From Mariniflexile maritimum (GTDB lineage Bacteria; Bacteroidota; Bacteroidia; Flavobacteriales; Flavobacteriaceae), in the NCBI RefSeq assembly GCF_009746565.1, contig NZ_WRPN01000013.1:34952-98951 (forward strand): 64,000 bases of DNA. The letters are read 5' to 3'. Shown piece by piece: positions 1 through 8,883 of this stretch. The notes under the pieces were generated by a model. It was given only the letters and a program-made list of their open reading frames with translations, was not told where the DNA came from and did not search any database. The translations under genes and the position numbers were made by a program. The stretch's first letter is position 1, and each line of letters begins with the position of its first letter.

Positions 1-1
1 G

Positions 2-565
2 GAAGAGTCGCTGTATGAAATAGATTCGGAAACCGATTGGCAAATTGCTGAAACCTTATTAATAGCGCGTTTAAAATCGCAAAAAGAAACTACCAAGATA
101 ACCCATTTGGTATTGGACGTGGATGGGGTTTTTACCAACGGTACCATTACCTACACCAAAGAGGGTGAACATACCAAAACCTTTGATATGCGCGATGGCA
201 TGGGCCTGGAAATAATTAGGGAATTGGGCGTAAAGGTTTGGGTTATCACTTCCGAAGCTTCTGAACTGGTTGCCCAACGCATGAAAAAGTTAAAAATAGA
301 AAACGTATTTTTGAACGCCAAGGATAAATATGCCCTGTTATATTATCTTGCGGATAAAGAAAACATCGCCCTAGGCAACATTGCTTACATGGGCGATGAT
401 GTAAACGATTTGGCAAACATGTGCAGTGTTGGTTGGTCTATGGCGCCCCAAAATGCCACTAACATGGTTAAGCAACATGCCGATATGGTATTGTCGCGCC
501 CTTCAGGCAATGGTGCCATACGCGAAGCATGCGATTTTATTTTAAATTATAACAAACGATTTTAA
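2..565 (+). CDS. neuA: CMP-nonulosonate synthetase C-terminus fused to KdsC-like HAD phosphatase (5' partial)
   Basis: The frame is open from the left edge, so this is the 3' part of a longer gene. The first residues (YEIDSETDWQIAETLL) resemble the end of the acylneuraminate cytidylyltransferase domain, which activates sialic-acid-like sugars with CTP. From about codon 36 a KdsC-type HAD phosphatase follows, with DVDGVF (motif I), ITSEAS (II), NAKDKY (Lys, III) and GDDVND (IV). The layout parallels animal CMP-sialic acid synthetase, which also ends in a KdsC-like domain. In a bacterium it could dephosphorylate a nonulosonate-9-phosphate and activate the product. A start at the in-frame TTG at 107 would give a free-standing phosphatase, but the upstream coding match argues for the fusion. 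The NeuB-like gene begins 7 bp downstream. The exact sugar cannot be read from the sequence. Confidence 0.8.
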   Translation, partial: EESLYEIDSETDWQIAETLLIARLKSQKETTKITHLVLDVDGVFTNGTITYTKEGEHTKTFDMRDGMGLEIIRELGVKVWVITSEASELVAQRMKKLKIENVFLNAKDKYALLYYLADKENIALGNIAYMGDDVNDLANMCSVGWSMAPQNATNMVKQHADMVLSRPSGNGAIREACDFILNYNKRF

Positions 566-572
566 AACTTTT

Positions 573-1445
573 ATGAAACCCTACACGCCCCCTTTTATAA
601 TTGCCGAAATTGGATGCAACCACAAAGGCGATATGGAAATAGCCAAGGAATTGATTAAGGTCGCTAAAATATTTTGCAATGTGGATGCGGTAAAATTTCA
701 AAAAAGAAACAATAAGGAACTATTAACCGAAGCGCAATACAACCAACCCCACCCCAACCCTTCCAATGCCTACGGCGAAACCTATGGCCTGCACCGCGAG
801 TTTTTAGAGTTTACTTTAGAACAGCATCAGGTTTTAAAAGCATATTGTGAAGAAATGGACATTATGTATGCCTCTTCGGTGTGGGACGTAACCTCAGCAA
901 AAGAGATAGCTTCCTTAAACCCTAATTTCATTAAAATCCCATCTGCCTGCAATAACAATTTTGAAATGTTGGACTGGCTCTGTGAACATTACATGGGCGA
1001 CATCCACATTTCAACCGGCATGACCACCAAAACCGAAATGGAGACCCTTGTTCAGTTTTTTTGCGATAAAAATAGAAACAAGGATGTGGTTCTTTACAAT
1101 TGCACTTCAGGTTACCCTGTGCCTTTTGAAGATGTTTGTTTACTGGACATCAACTTGTTGCTTGAAAATTATCAGGAAAAAGTAAAGCATATTGGTTTTT
1201 CTGGTCATCATTTGGGCATTGCGGTAGATGTTGCTGCCTATACCCTGGGCGCCCCTATTATTGAACGGCACTACACTATTGACAGAACTTGGAAGGGTAC
1301 CGACCACGCCGCCTCCCTGGAACCCATGGGCCTGCGCAAGCTAGCGCGCGACCTGCATGCGGTACATAAGGCACTAACCTATAAAAGTAGGGATATCTTA
1401 CCCATAGAGCAAGTACAACGTGATAAATTGAAAAACAAGAAATAA
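573..1445 (+). CDS. neuB: NeuB-family nonulosonate synthase lacking the SAF domain
   Basis: A 290-aa TIM-barrel synthase of the sialic/legionaminic/pseudaminic acid synthase family. It would condense phosphoenolpyruvate with a six-carbon N-acyl sugar, or its 6-phosphate, in the cytoplasm. Visible landmarks are AEIGCNHKGD at the N-terminus, KFQKR, IKIPSACNNN, ISTGM and GFSGHHLGIAVDVAA, then ERHYTIDRTWKGTDHAASLE, which carries metal and substrate ligands. Typical family members are about 330-350 aa and end in a SAF (antifreeze-like) domain that completes the partner's active site. This one stops just after the barrel, so that domain is missing. It lies 7 bp after the neuA-phosphatase gene, and the phosphatase suggests a phosphorylated product. 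Whether it makes Neu5Ac, KDN or another nonulosonate is open. Confidence 0.8.
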   Translation: MKPYTPPFIIAEIGCNHKGDMEIAKELIKVAKIFCNVDAVKFQKRNNKELLTEAQYNQPHPNPSNAYGETYGLHREFLEFTLEQHQVLKAYCEEMDIMYASSVWDVTSAKEIASLNPNFIKIPSACNNNFEMLDWLCEHYMGDIHISTGMTTKTEMETLVQFFCDKNRNKDVVLYNCTSGYPVPFEDVCLLDINLLLENYQEKVKHIGFSGHHLGIAVDVAAYTLGAPIIERHYTIDRTWKGTDHAASLEPMGLRKLARDLHAVHKALTYKSRDILPIEQVQRDKLKNKK

Positions 1446-1464
1446 TACGCTCCTAATTAGTAAC

Positions 1465-2868
1465 ATGACCAAAAAAAAAGTTTTTATCTTGTTCCCAGAT
1501 GGTGGTGGACTTCGCAATTTTGCGTTTTCAAATTTTAACGCTATTGGCGAAAACATGGGTTTTGATACGGTGTACTGGAACAACAGTCCATTTCCCATTA
1601 AGGAAACCTTAGGATTCAACGAACTTAAAATCGAAAACCGTTCCATACATCCCTTAACACCTTTATATACCCGTGCAAGAAAGCATATTGAATTGAATAT
1701 TTCAACAAAAAAATTCAATGATGCCGTTTATCAAACCTACAAATTCCCCTTAAATTTTAAAGGCTTAAAAAACAGTTTGAAAAGTGCTTTTGTGATGGCA
1801 TTGATTCGTTTTTTTGCTTCTGAAAAAGGCTTGGAAACCCTCAGAAAAAAAATAGAAACCCTAGAACGGAAAAACCCGAAATACAAAACCTGCAAATCGC
1901 AATTGCAACACCATAAACCCGCCATCGTTTTTTGTTCCAACCAGCGTAACACACAAGCCATAAGTGCCTTATTGGCCGCTAAGGATCTGGGAATTACCAC
2001 GGTATGCTTTGTGCAATCATGGGACAACGTGCCCAAAGCAATGCAAGTGGTTGAAACCGATTATTATGTGGTTTGGAGTGCCTTAATGAAAACGGAACTT
2101 TTAAAATATTACCCCTATGTAAGCGAAAACAAAGTAGTGGTTACAGGAACGCCACAATTTGAAATGCACTATAACCAATCGCTTTTGCGCCCTCGCGAAG
2201 CTTTTTTTAAGCAGTATGGTTTAGATTTAAACAAAAAGTATATCTGTTTTTCGGGTGATGATGCTACAACCTCACCCTTAGACCAATATTATTTGGAAGA
2301 TTTGGCTCATGCCGTAAGAAACCTAAATTCAAAAGGTGAAAATTTGGGAATTATATACAGAAAATGCCCTTTTGATATTTCGGAAAGATACGACCCCATT
2401 TTAGAAGCCAATAAAGATGTTATAAAAGCCATAACGCCCCTTTGGAAACAATTTGAAAACCATGGGGATATGCTACCTTTGCCCGAAGATGCCGAAATGC
2501 TGTACAATATATGTGCACATACCGAATTGGTAACCAATGTATGCTCATCAACCGTTTTCGATTTTGTGGCACACCACAAATCGTGCATTTACTATCACTA
2601 CGAGCAGCCCCAACTTAAAAAAGGCATTCGGGATATTGGTCAAAATTACAAGTACGTGCATTTTAGATCCATGCCCAGTAAAAATGCCGTTATTTTTTGT
2701 ACCGATAAAGCACACCTAGAAGCACTGGTTTTAGGCGGCCTACATGGTCACATTTCAAATGTGCCCCAAGGGCTATTGTGGTATGAAACAGTGGTGGGCA
2801 AAACCCCCTCTCAATCGTGCACAAAAATTTGGCAAGTACTTCATGATATTTCAAATAACAGGCATTAA
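1465..2868 (+). CDS. Putative GT-B-like glycosyltransferase of the surface polysaccharide operon
   Basis: A 467-aa soluble protein beginning MTKKKVFILFPDGGG. The middle has the run CFVQSWDNVPKAM, then DYYVVWSALMKTEL and VVVTGTPQFE. This resembles the WDN...VWS...VTGTP pattern I associate with GT-B-fold, UDP-glycosyltransferase-like or CDP-glycerol-transferase-like proteins in Bacteroidota capsule loci. The C-terminal half has a region around SSTVFDFVAHHKS like the donor-binding part of such proteins. There is no signal peptide or membrane segment. It sits directly after neuB, so transfer or polymerisation of the nonulosonate is plausible, but that is inference. I do not recognise a precise family. 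Confidence 0.6.
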   Translation: MTKKKVFILFPDGGGLRNFAFSNFNAIGENMGFDTVYWNNSPFPIKETLGFNELKIENRSIHPLTPLYTRARKHIELNISTKKFNDAVYQTYKFPLNFKGLKNSLKSAFVMALIRFFASEKGLETLRKKIETLERKNPKYKTCKSQLQHHKPAIVFCSNQRNTQAISALLAAKDLGITTVCFVQSWDNVPKAMQVVETDYYVVWSALMKTELLKYYPYVSENKVVVTGTPQFEMHYNQSLLRPREAFFKQYGLDLNKKYICFSGDDATTSPLDQYYLEDLAHAVRNLNSKGENLGIIYRKCPFDISERYDPILEANKDVIKAITPLWKQFENHGDMLPLPEDAEMLYNICAHTELVTNVCSSTVFDFVAHHKSCIYYHYEQPQLKKGIRDIGQNYKYVHFRSMPSKNAVIFCTDKAHLEALVLGGLHGHISNVPQGLLWYETVVGKTPSQSCTKIWQVLHDISNNRH

Positions 2869-2878
2869 TTAGAAAAAA

Positions 2879-3958
2879 ATGACCAAAAAAATAGCCATCA
2901 TCTGCAACTACCAGCTTCTTGAAAGTCGTGTGGGCGGTATGGACTATTTTTTCTGGGCATTCCAAAAAAGGTGCATGGAAAGGAACATTGCAATCGATTG
3001 GTTTTTCCCCAATACGGCTTCACACGGCAATTACCATACATTCTCTATTTTTTCTTCTGAAAACAAAACTTTAGAGAAACATTTTATCCATCATATTAAA
3101 AACCAAACGGTTACCTACTCGCACATCATCACCCATTTTGTGGAACTGTGTACGTCGTTCTTTGCTGAAGTCAAAAAAAATCAAACTGCAAAAGTGATTG
3201 CAGTAGATCACAATCCACGTCCGTTGGGTGGTTATGCATTAAAAAAACGACTTAAAAAGCGATTAAAAGGGGTGTTGTATTCAAAATATATCGACCAATT
3301 TATTGGCGTTTCCAATTATACCAGTCAAGCTATTTTACACGATTTTGGCAGCTTTTTACAGGCCAAAACACGCACAATTTACAACGGTGTTTTGATGGAT
3401 GATATCATTCCGAAAACAACTGAAAGACGTAAAATAAACCCCAAATTTTTAGTGGTTTCCCACTTGCGATTTTCAAAAGGTATTCAAGATTTAATTAAAG
3501 CCGTTCATTTGTTTCCTGAAGATTTAAAACCACATTTAAAAATCGACATCTATGGTGATGGGCCGTATAAAAACGATTTGCTTGAGCTTGTTTCAACCTA
3601 TGCGCTTGAAGCGAATTTCAATTTTAAGGGCAGTCGTTCCAATGTGAATGAACTGTATCAAAATTACGATTATTTGATTCAACCAACGCACATGGAGTGC
3701 TTTAGCTTATCCATTCTGGAAAGTTTGGCAGCAAATATTCCGGTAATCACAACGCCCGTTGGAGGCAATACTGAGGTTATAATACCTAACGAAAACGGCT
3801 TTATTTATGAAACAAAAAACAGCAAAGCCTTATCAAATTTATTGATTGACATGTTACTAGGGAAAAAAGCGATTTCAGGAAACACCAGAATGTTGATTGA
3901 AAACAAATTCTCCATTGGTTTGATGGTTGAAAATCATATTAAACTTTTATATATATGA
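2879..3958 (+). CDS. Glycosyltransferase family 4 (group 1)
   Basis: A 359-aa GT-B glycosyltransferase. The N-terminal Rossmann half starts KKIAIICNYQLLESRVGG. The C-terminal half carries YGDGPYKNDLLELV and the retaining GT4 EX7E element ECFSLSILE near residue 274, followed by PVITTPVGGNTEVI. It would move a nucleotide-activated sugar onto the lipid-linked repeat unit at the cytoplasmic face of the inner membrane. The start is 10 bp after the preceding gene, and its stop overlaps the next start by 4 bp (ATGA), indicating translational coupling. Donor and acceptor sugars cannot be predicted. Confidence 0.88.
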   Translation: MTKKIAIICNYQLLESRVGGMDYFFWAFQKRCMERNIAIDWFFPNTASHGNYHTFSIFSSENKTLEKHFIHHIKNQTVTYSHIITHFVELCTSFFAEVKKNQTAKVIAVDHNPRPLGGYALKKRLKKRLKGVLYSKYIDQFIGVSNYTSQAILHDFGSFLQAKTRTIYNGVLMDDIIPKTTERRKINPKFLVVSHLRFSKGIQDLIKAVHLFPEDLKPHLKIDIYGDGPYKNDLLELVSTYALEANFNFKGSRSNVNELYQNYDYLIQPTHMECFSLSILESLAANIPVITTPVGGNTEVIIPNENGFIYETKNSKALSNLLIDMLLGKKAISGNTRMLIENKFSIGLMVENHIKLLYI

Positions 3959-5097
3959 AAATAGCCTTCCTAACCCCCGAATACCCACATCCCAAAACAG
4001 GAAAGGCCGGTGGTATTGGCACCAGTATTTTAAGTTTGGCGAAGGCCTTAACCCTTATGGGGCACACCATTTCTATTTTGGTTTACGGACAGGAAACAGA
4101 CGATTATTTTACTGATGAAGGTATCCATTTTTATAAGATAAAAAACATTAAAGTAAAGGGCTTATCGCTCCTTTTTACCCAAAAAAAAGTAGAACGGTTG
4201 CTAAATTCATTATATAAAAAAGGAAAAATAAACCTGGTTGAAGCCCCCGATTGGACGGGGTTTACCGCTTTTATAAAACCGAAGTGCCCATTGATTATTC
4301 GTGAAAATGGCAGTGATACCTATTTTTGCCATTTAGACCAACGCCCCGTTAAGTTTAAAAACAAGTTTTTGGAAAAACGGGCACTTCAACAAGCCAATGG
4401 CATTATAAGTGTTAGTGCCTTTACGGGCCAGTTAACCAATCAATTATTCGGGCTCAACAAGCCTTTTACCGTAATTCCCAACAGCGTTGATGCATCTTTA
4501 TTCCAACCAAAACACTTTGAAAGCAAAAATGTATCGCTCCTTTATTTTGGCACGCTCATTCGCAAAAAAGGGCTTTTGGAATTGCCGGAAATTTTCAATC
4601 TTGTTCACAAAGCCAATAAAAATGTCACTTTAATTCTTGTTGGTAAGGATAGTGGCGATGTTAAAACGGGTTCTGCTTCAACCTGGGAACTTATGAAGCC
4701 GCTTTTTGATGCATCGGCTTTTGAAAAAGTACAGTATTTAGGCGCGGTACCGTATTCTAAAATACAAGATTTAATTCAGGCCGCCACCGTTTGTGTATTT
4801 CCTACCTTTGCAGAAGCATTGCCCGTATCGTGGTTGGAAGCGATGGCCCTGGAAAAAGCCATAGTGGCATCCAACATTGGGTGGGCAACGGAGGTGATTG
4901 CAGATGGTAAGGAAGGTTATTTGGTGCACCCAAAGGAGCATAAAAATTATGCTGAACGCATTTTGGATTTGTTGGCTGATGAAGAAAAACGAAAACAATT
5001 TGGTACGGCCGCCAGAGAAAAAGTAATAACAACATTCGGCCATGATTTGGTAGCAAACCAATCGGTTGCTTTTTATAAATCCATAGTGAGCAAATAA
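3955..5097 (+). CDS. Glycosyltransferase family 4
   Basis: A 380-aa GT-B enzyme. It opens MKIAFLTPEYPH with the glycine-rich KAGGIGTSI, where the N-terminal domain of GT4 proteins contacts the donor. It has FGTLIRKKGLLELPEIF and LVGKDSG in the second domain and the EX7E motif EALPVSWLE near residue 286, followed by AIVASNIGWATEVI. The length is normal for GT4. The start overlaps the upstream gene by 4 bp. It is followed by the longest gap in the operon, 128 bp, so the genes from 5226 on may have extra control. The sugar specificity is unknown. Confidence 0.88.
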   Translation: MKIAFLTPEYPHPKTGKAGGIGTSILSLAKALTLMGHTISILVYGQETDDYFTDEGIHFYKIKNIKVKGLSLLFTQKKVERLLNSLYKKGKINLVEAPDWTGFTAFIKPKCPLIIRENGSDTYFCHLDQRPVKFKNKFLEKRALQQANGIISVSAFTGQLTNQLFGLNKPFTVIPNSVDASLFQPKHFESKNVSLLYFGTLIRKKGLLELPEIFNLVHKANKNVTLILVGKDSGDVKTGSASTWELMKPLFDASAFEKVQYLGAVPYSKIQDLIQAATVCVFPTFAEALPVSWLEAMALEKAIVASNIGWATEVIADGKEGYLVHPKEHKNYAERILDLLADEEKRKQFGTAAREKVITTFGHDLVANQSVAFYKSIVSK

Positions 5098-5225
5098 TAA
5101 AAACCAACACTTTATTTGGCCATGTACGTTAACTTTTAAGACCTCAAAGGTTTAAATTAGCACTTGTCAAACCAGTATAATTAAAAATAGTATGTCATTT
5201 TTTATCATATAAATCCTTAAAAATC

Positions 5226-6764
5226 TTGACACCTCAAAAACAACACATTACACCAAACGGCACCGTTATATTATATAGTGGCAACCCAAATTTGAACCTG
5301 CTTAACGAGCTTGCATTAGGCGAGGGCAGCATTTGGCACAGTAGTTTGGACCAAGGGTATAAAAATGCGTTCCCCGAAATTATCTATCAAACAGTGGTGT
5401 ATTTTTGGTATGCCAACGATTTTGAAAACCTTGAAAAATGCGTTAGCTGGCGCATCAACCCACACGCCTTTGCCATTAGAAAAGAGGTTTGGGACACCTT
5501 TGCTGGTTTTGATTTGGACTATGAAAACCTACAAATGTCGGCCTTCGATTTGGGCTTTAACTCTTTACGCTATCAAGGTGCCATTCCTTTGTATGTAAAA
5601 GGCTTGTTTGATGCTACTATTGAAAACGTAAACCTATCAACAAAAGACATTTATACGTTTTATATTAAAAATTTCAAACGGTCGCACGCCATTTATATGT
5701 TGCTGCGACGCGGATTTTGGAAACCTAACGAACGTTCTGCCTACGGCTTTGCAAGTCGCAACTTTAAGTTCAAGGACAAACAAACGATTCTACAACCCCG
5801 CGAGCTAAAGCCCATTGAAGGAACTCCTAAAGTAAGTTACATCATCCCTACCATGATGCGCCAAGAGTTCACGCGCAACCTACTGAACGATTTAGAACAA
5901 CAAACCTACAAACCTTATGAAGTGGTTGTGGTAGATGCAACCCCTGAAAAAGCCCGGGATGCCTCACTTTATAATGCAACAAACTATTCGTTTAAAACGG
6001 TTTTTAAATGGCAAACCACCAAAGGCAGTTGTAGGGCACGAAATGAAGCGATTGATTTGTGTACGGGCGATTATATTGTTTTTGGTGATGATGATATTCG
6101 CATTCAACCGCAATTTATTGAAAACCATCTTCGATTATTGCAAACCTACAAGGCCGAAGCCTGCAACGGGTTGGATATTCGTGCCGACCATCAACAACAA
6201 ACCTTAACCGATTTAGATGAAAAATTAAAAGCATTGGGTGATGCGCGATGGAAAGTAGGGGCTGCACAATCGTTTAGCAATGCCAATTCCTGCGTTTCCA
6301 AACGTGTGGTGGATTTATTAATTGGAAACGACATCAACTATGATGGCGGTTATGGTGAGGACAGCGATTTTGGTCTGTCCATTACCAAATTGGGCGTCAC
6401 CGTTCTGCACAACCCGTTCTCGGTAAATTTGCACTTAAAACCACCAGTAGGTGGGTATCGCTTTTGGGGGCAACAAGCCGGAATTAAAGGAAAAAAACGC
6501 AAACCGCAACCTTGGGAATTGAATACGCCCGTAAAATGGATTGTGCCTATACCAAGCCCTACCATTATGTACCAGTTGTTTAAACATTTTAACGAAAACC
6601 AACGAAAAGAATATAAAATCAAGTATTTTGTATTCTATTTTACAAAAGCAAAGTTGGTGGAAATCCCATTACGGTTATTAAAATTCCCCATGCGACTTTT
6701 ACAGTTTAACAAGTCGGTATTTTATGCTAAAAAATTAATGGCTCTAGGCAAGAGAACACACTGA
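5226..6764 (+). CDS. Glycosyltransferase family 2 with a ~200-residue N-terminal extension
   Basis: A 512-aa protein. The C-terminal half is a GT-A/GT2 transferase: VSYIIPTMMRQEF, QQTYKPYEVVVVDAT, CRARNEAID and the DxD-type metal site GDDDIR near residue 285, then GGYGEDSDFGLSI as the acceptor-side acidic motif. The first ~200 residues are an additional domain with WHSSLDQGYKN and WRINPHAFAIRKEVW. The latter looks like the distal half of a GT2 fold, so a duplicated or degenerate GT2 is possible. The start given is a TTG. The frame is open back to 5181 without ATG, GTG or another TTG, and the next in-frame ATG is about 100 residues inside, so TTG is the best choice. It is followed 2 bp later by another GT2 gene. 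Confidence 0.78.
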   Translation: MTPQKQHITPNGTVILYSGNPNLNLLNELALGEGSIWHSSLDQGYKNAFPEIIYQTVVYFWYANDFENLEKCVSWRINPHAFAIRKEVWDTFAGFDLDYENLQMSAFDLGFNSLRYQGAIPLYVKGLFDATIENVNLSTKDIYTFYIKNFKRSHAIYMLLRRGFWKPNERSAYGFASRNFKFKDKQTILQPRELKPIEGTPKVSYIIPTMMRQEFTRNLLNDLEQQTYKPYEVVVVDATPEKARDASLYNATNYSFKTVFKWQTTKGSCRARNEAIDLCTGDYIVFGDDDIRIQPQFIENHLRLLQTYKAEACNGLDIRADHQQQTLTDLDEKLKALGDARWKVGAAQSFSNANSCVSKRVVDLLIGNDINYDGGYGEDSDFGLSITKLGVTVLHNPFSVNLHLKPPVGGYRFWGQQAGIKGKKRKPQPWELNTPVKWIVPIPSPTIMYQLFKHFNENQRKEYKIKYFVFYFTKAKLVEIPLRLLKFPMRLLQFNKSVFYAKKLMALGKRTH

Positions 6765-6766
6765 TA

Positions 6767-7765
6767 ATGAAGGATTTTACTTTAATAGTTTGCACCTACA
6801 TGCGCCCACAACCGTTGCTAAACTTGTTACACTCGGTGGCGAAACAAACGCTTTATCCAAATGAAATTCTAATTATAGACGGCTCTACCAATAACGAAAC
6901 CGAAAGTATTTTAAAGCAACATCCATTTAAAAATTTAAACTATTTTAAAGTTGATGCGTTACACAGAGGCTTGACCAAACAGCGCAATTTTGGAATTGAA
7001 CAGGTTTCAAAATCTTCAGAAATTGTGTGTTTTTTGGATGATGATATTATTTTGGATGCCCATTATTTTGAAAATTTAATACAAACTTACACGGAAAAAC
7101 CAGATGCTTTGGCGGTTGGTGGCTACATTTCAAATGAAGTAAGCTGGGAAAAGGAACTGTTGCCAAAAGATAGAAACCATTTTTATTATGATGGTTGGCA
7201 ACGCACGGAACCATCCCGATTTAAAATACGTCGTTTTTTTGGATTGTTACCCGATACCGAACCTGGTTTTATGCCTACGTTTTCACACGGACGCTCTGTT
7301 AGCTTTTTACCACCTTCTGGAAAAACGTATCGCGTAGAACAACTTATGGGCGGGGTTTCCTCTTATAGAAAAAACGTTTTTGATAAGATGGCATTTTCAA
7401 CCTATTTTGAAGGTTACGGCCTGTATGAAGACGCCGATTTCTCGTTGCGATTGGCAAAAACAGGTACCCTATATATCAACACATCTGCACAACTAGCCCA
7501 CCATCACGATGGTTTGGGGCGCCCAAACAAATTTAAGTATGGCAAGATGGTTATTAGAAATGGCTGGTATGTGTGGCGTGTTAAATATCCCAATCCTTCT
7601 TTGAAAGCGCAATTCAAATGGCATGCTACCGCCATACTGCTAACCAAACTAAGGCTGCTTAACGCCATCACGTCTTCAAACAAAAAAGAGGCATTAACCG
7701 AAAGTTTTGGGCGTGTGGTTGGCTGGTTTTCGCTTATCTTTAAGGCACCAAAAGTGGCCCCATGA
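6767..7765 (+). CDS. Glycosyltransferase family 2
   Basis: A 332-aa GT-A enzyme starting MKDFTLIVCTYMRPQPLLN, the usual GT2 opening. QTLYPNEILIIDGST follows, with the metal-binding FLDDDI near residue 89 and an acceptor-side YEDADFSLRL near residue 222. SLIFKAPK near the end may lie on the membrane. The gene starts 2 bp after the previous GT2 and overlaps the next gene by 4 bp. It should add a sugar to the growing repeat unit in the cytoplasm. The linkage is unknown. Confidence 0.88.
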   Translation: MKDFTLIVCTYMRPQPLLNLLHSVAKQTLYPNEILIIDGSTNNETESILKQHPFKNLNYFKVDALHRGLTKQRNFGIEQVSKSSEIVCFLDDDIILDAHYFENLIQTYTEKPDALAVGGYISNEVSWEKELLPKDRNHFYYDGWQRTEPSRFKIRRFFGLLPDTEPGFMPTFSHGRSVSFLPPSGKTYRVEQLMGGVSSYRKNVFDKMAFSTYFEGYGLYEDADFSLRLAKTGTLYINTSAQLAHHHDGLGRPNKFKYGKMVIRNGWYVWRVKYPNPSLKAQFKWHATAILLTKLRLLNAITSSNKKEALTESFGRVVGWFSLIFKAPKVAP

Positions 7766-8883
7766 GGTTTTTAATTATATCCCATGCCTTGCACAAAACC
7801 AAAGACCAACAGCTCTTTAGTTATGCGCCCTATGTACGTGAAATGAATTTATGGCTAAACCATGTGGATACCGTAGAAATTGTGGCACCCTTGGTTTATG
7901 GTGCTATTTCAAACATAGAAACGGCCTACCACCATGAAAACTTAGTGCTAACAGAGGTTCCATCCTTGGCTTTTACATCTTTCACTAAAACATTCCGTTC
8001 GCTATTTAAACTTCCTATAATTTTTTTCAAACTATATAAAGCCTCCAAAAAAGCAGACCACATCCATTTAAGGTGCCCCGGAAATATTGGCTTAATGGGC
8101 TGTTTTGTCCAGATTTTTTTTCCGAAGAAGATAAAAACCGCTAAATATGCAGGCAATTGGGACCCCCGAGCAAAGCAACCCCTAAGTTACAAACTGCAAA
8201 AATGGCTATTAAGCAACACCCTTTTAAGCAAAAACATGACGGTTTTAGTATATGGCGAATGGAAAAACCAATCGAAGAATATCAAACCGTTCTTTACGGC
8301 AACCTATTCAAACACCGAAAGAGAAACGCCCCATACCCGAAATTATGCTGGTAACCTAAATGTTGTATTTGCTGGCACCCTAACGGAAGGCAAACGCCCG
8401 TTATTGGCCATTCAAATTATAGAAGCACTGCACCAACAAGGTAAACCTGTGTTTTTGGACATGTATGGCGACGGTGTTTTAAAAGAAACCCTTCAACGTT
8501 ACATAACCCAACAAGGTCTTGAAAAAATGGTTACCTTACATGGCAACCAATCGAAAAACGTGATTAAAGAAGCTCTAAAATCGGCCCACTTTTCCCTTTT
8601 GCCATCCAAATCGGAAGGGTGGCCCAAAGCACTTGCCGAGAGCATGTTTTTTGGTGCCATACCCTTGGCAACGCCCGTTTCGTGCGTGCCTTACATGCTC
8701 GATTTTGGCAACAGGGGCATTTTAATTGAAGCCGATTTACAAAAAGCCCTTGCAACCATTTTGGATGCCCTTAAGGATGCAGAAACCCTAAAATCTATGA
8801 GCAAAAACGCTTCAAACTGGTCGCAAACCTATACATTAGACGTTTTTGAAACTGAAATTTCTAAATTATTGAAACCGTTATGA
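7762..8883 (+). CDS. Glycosyltransferase family 4
   Basis: A 373-aa GT-B enzyme. Landmarks are YAGNWDPRAKQP in the N-terminal half, NVVFAGTLTEGKRP at the domain joint, MYGDGVLKETLQ, and the EX7E motif EGWPKALAE near residue 284 followed by PLATPVSCVPYML. It would act as a retaining transferase at the inner membrane. Both ends overlap their neighbours by 4 bp, so it is part of a coupled run of glycosyltransferases. The specificity is not predictable. Confidence 0.87.
   Translation: MRFLIISHALHKTKDQQLFSYAPYVREMNLWLNHVDTVEIVAPLVYGAISNIETAYHHENLVLTEVPSLAFTSFTKTFRSLFKLPIIFFKLYKASKKADHIHLRCPGNIGLMGCFVQIFFPKKIKTAKYAGNWDPRAKQPLSYKLQKWLLSNTLLSKNMTVLVYGEWKNQSKNIKPFFTATYSNTERETPHTRNYAGNLNVVFAGTLTEGKRPLLAIQIIEALHQQGKPVFLDMYGDGVLKETLQRYITQQGLEKMVTLHGNQSKNVIKEALKSAHFSLLPSKSEGWPKALAESMFFGAIPLATPVSCVPYMLDFGNRGILIEADLQKALATILDALKDAETLKSMSKNASNWSQTYTLDVFETEISKLLKPL

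Noticed and set aside
107..565. Free-standing KdsC-like phosphatase starting at TTG 107
   Set aside because: The frame is open to the left edge and the upstream codons match the end of a cytidylyltransferase.
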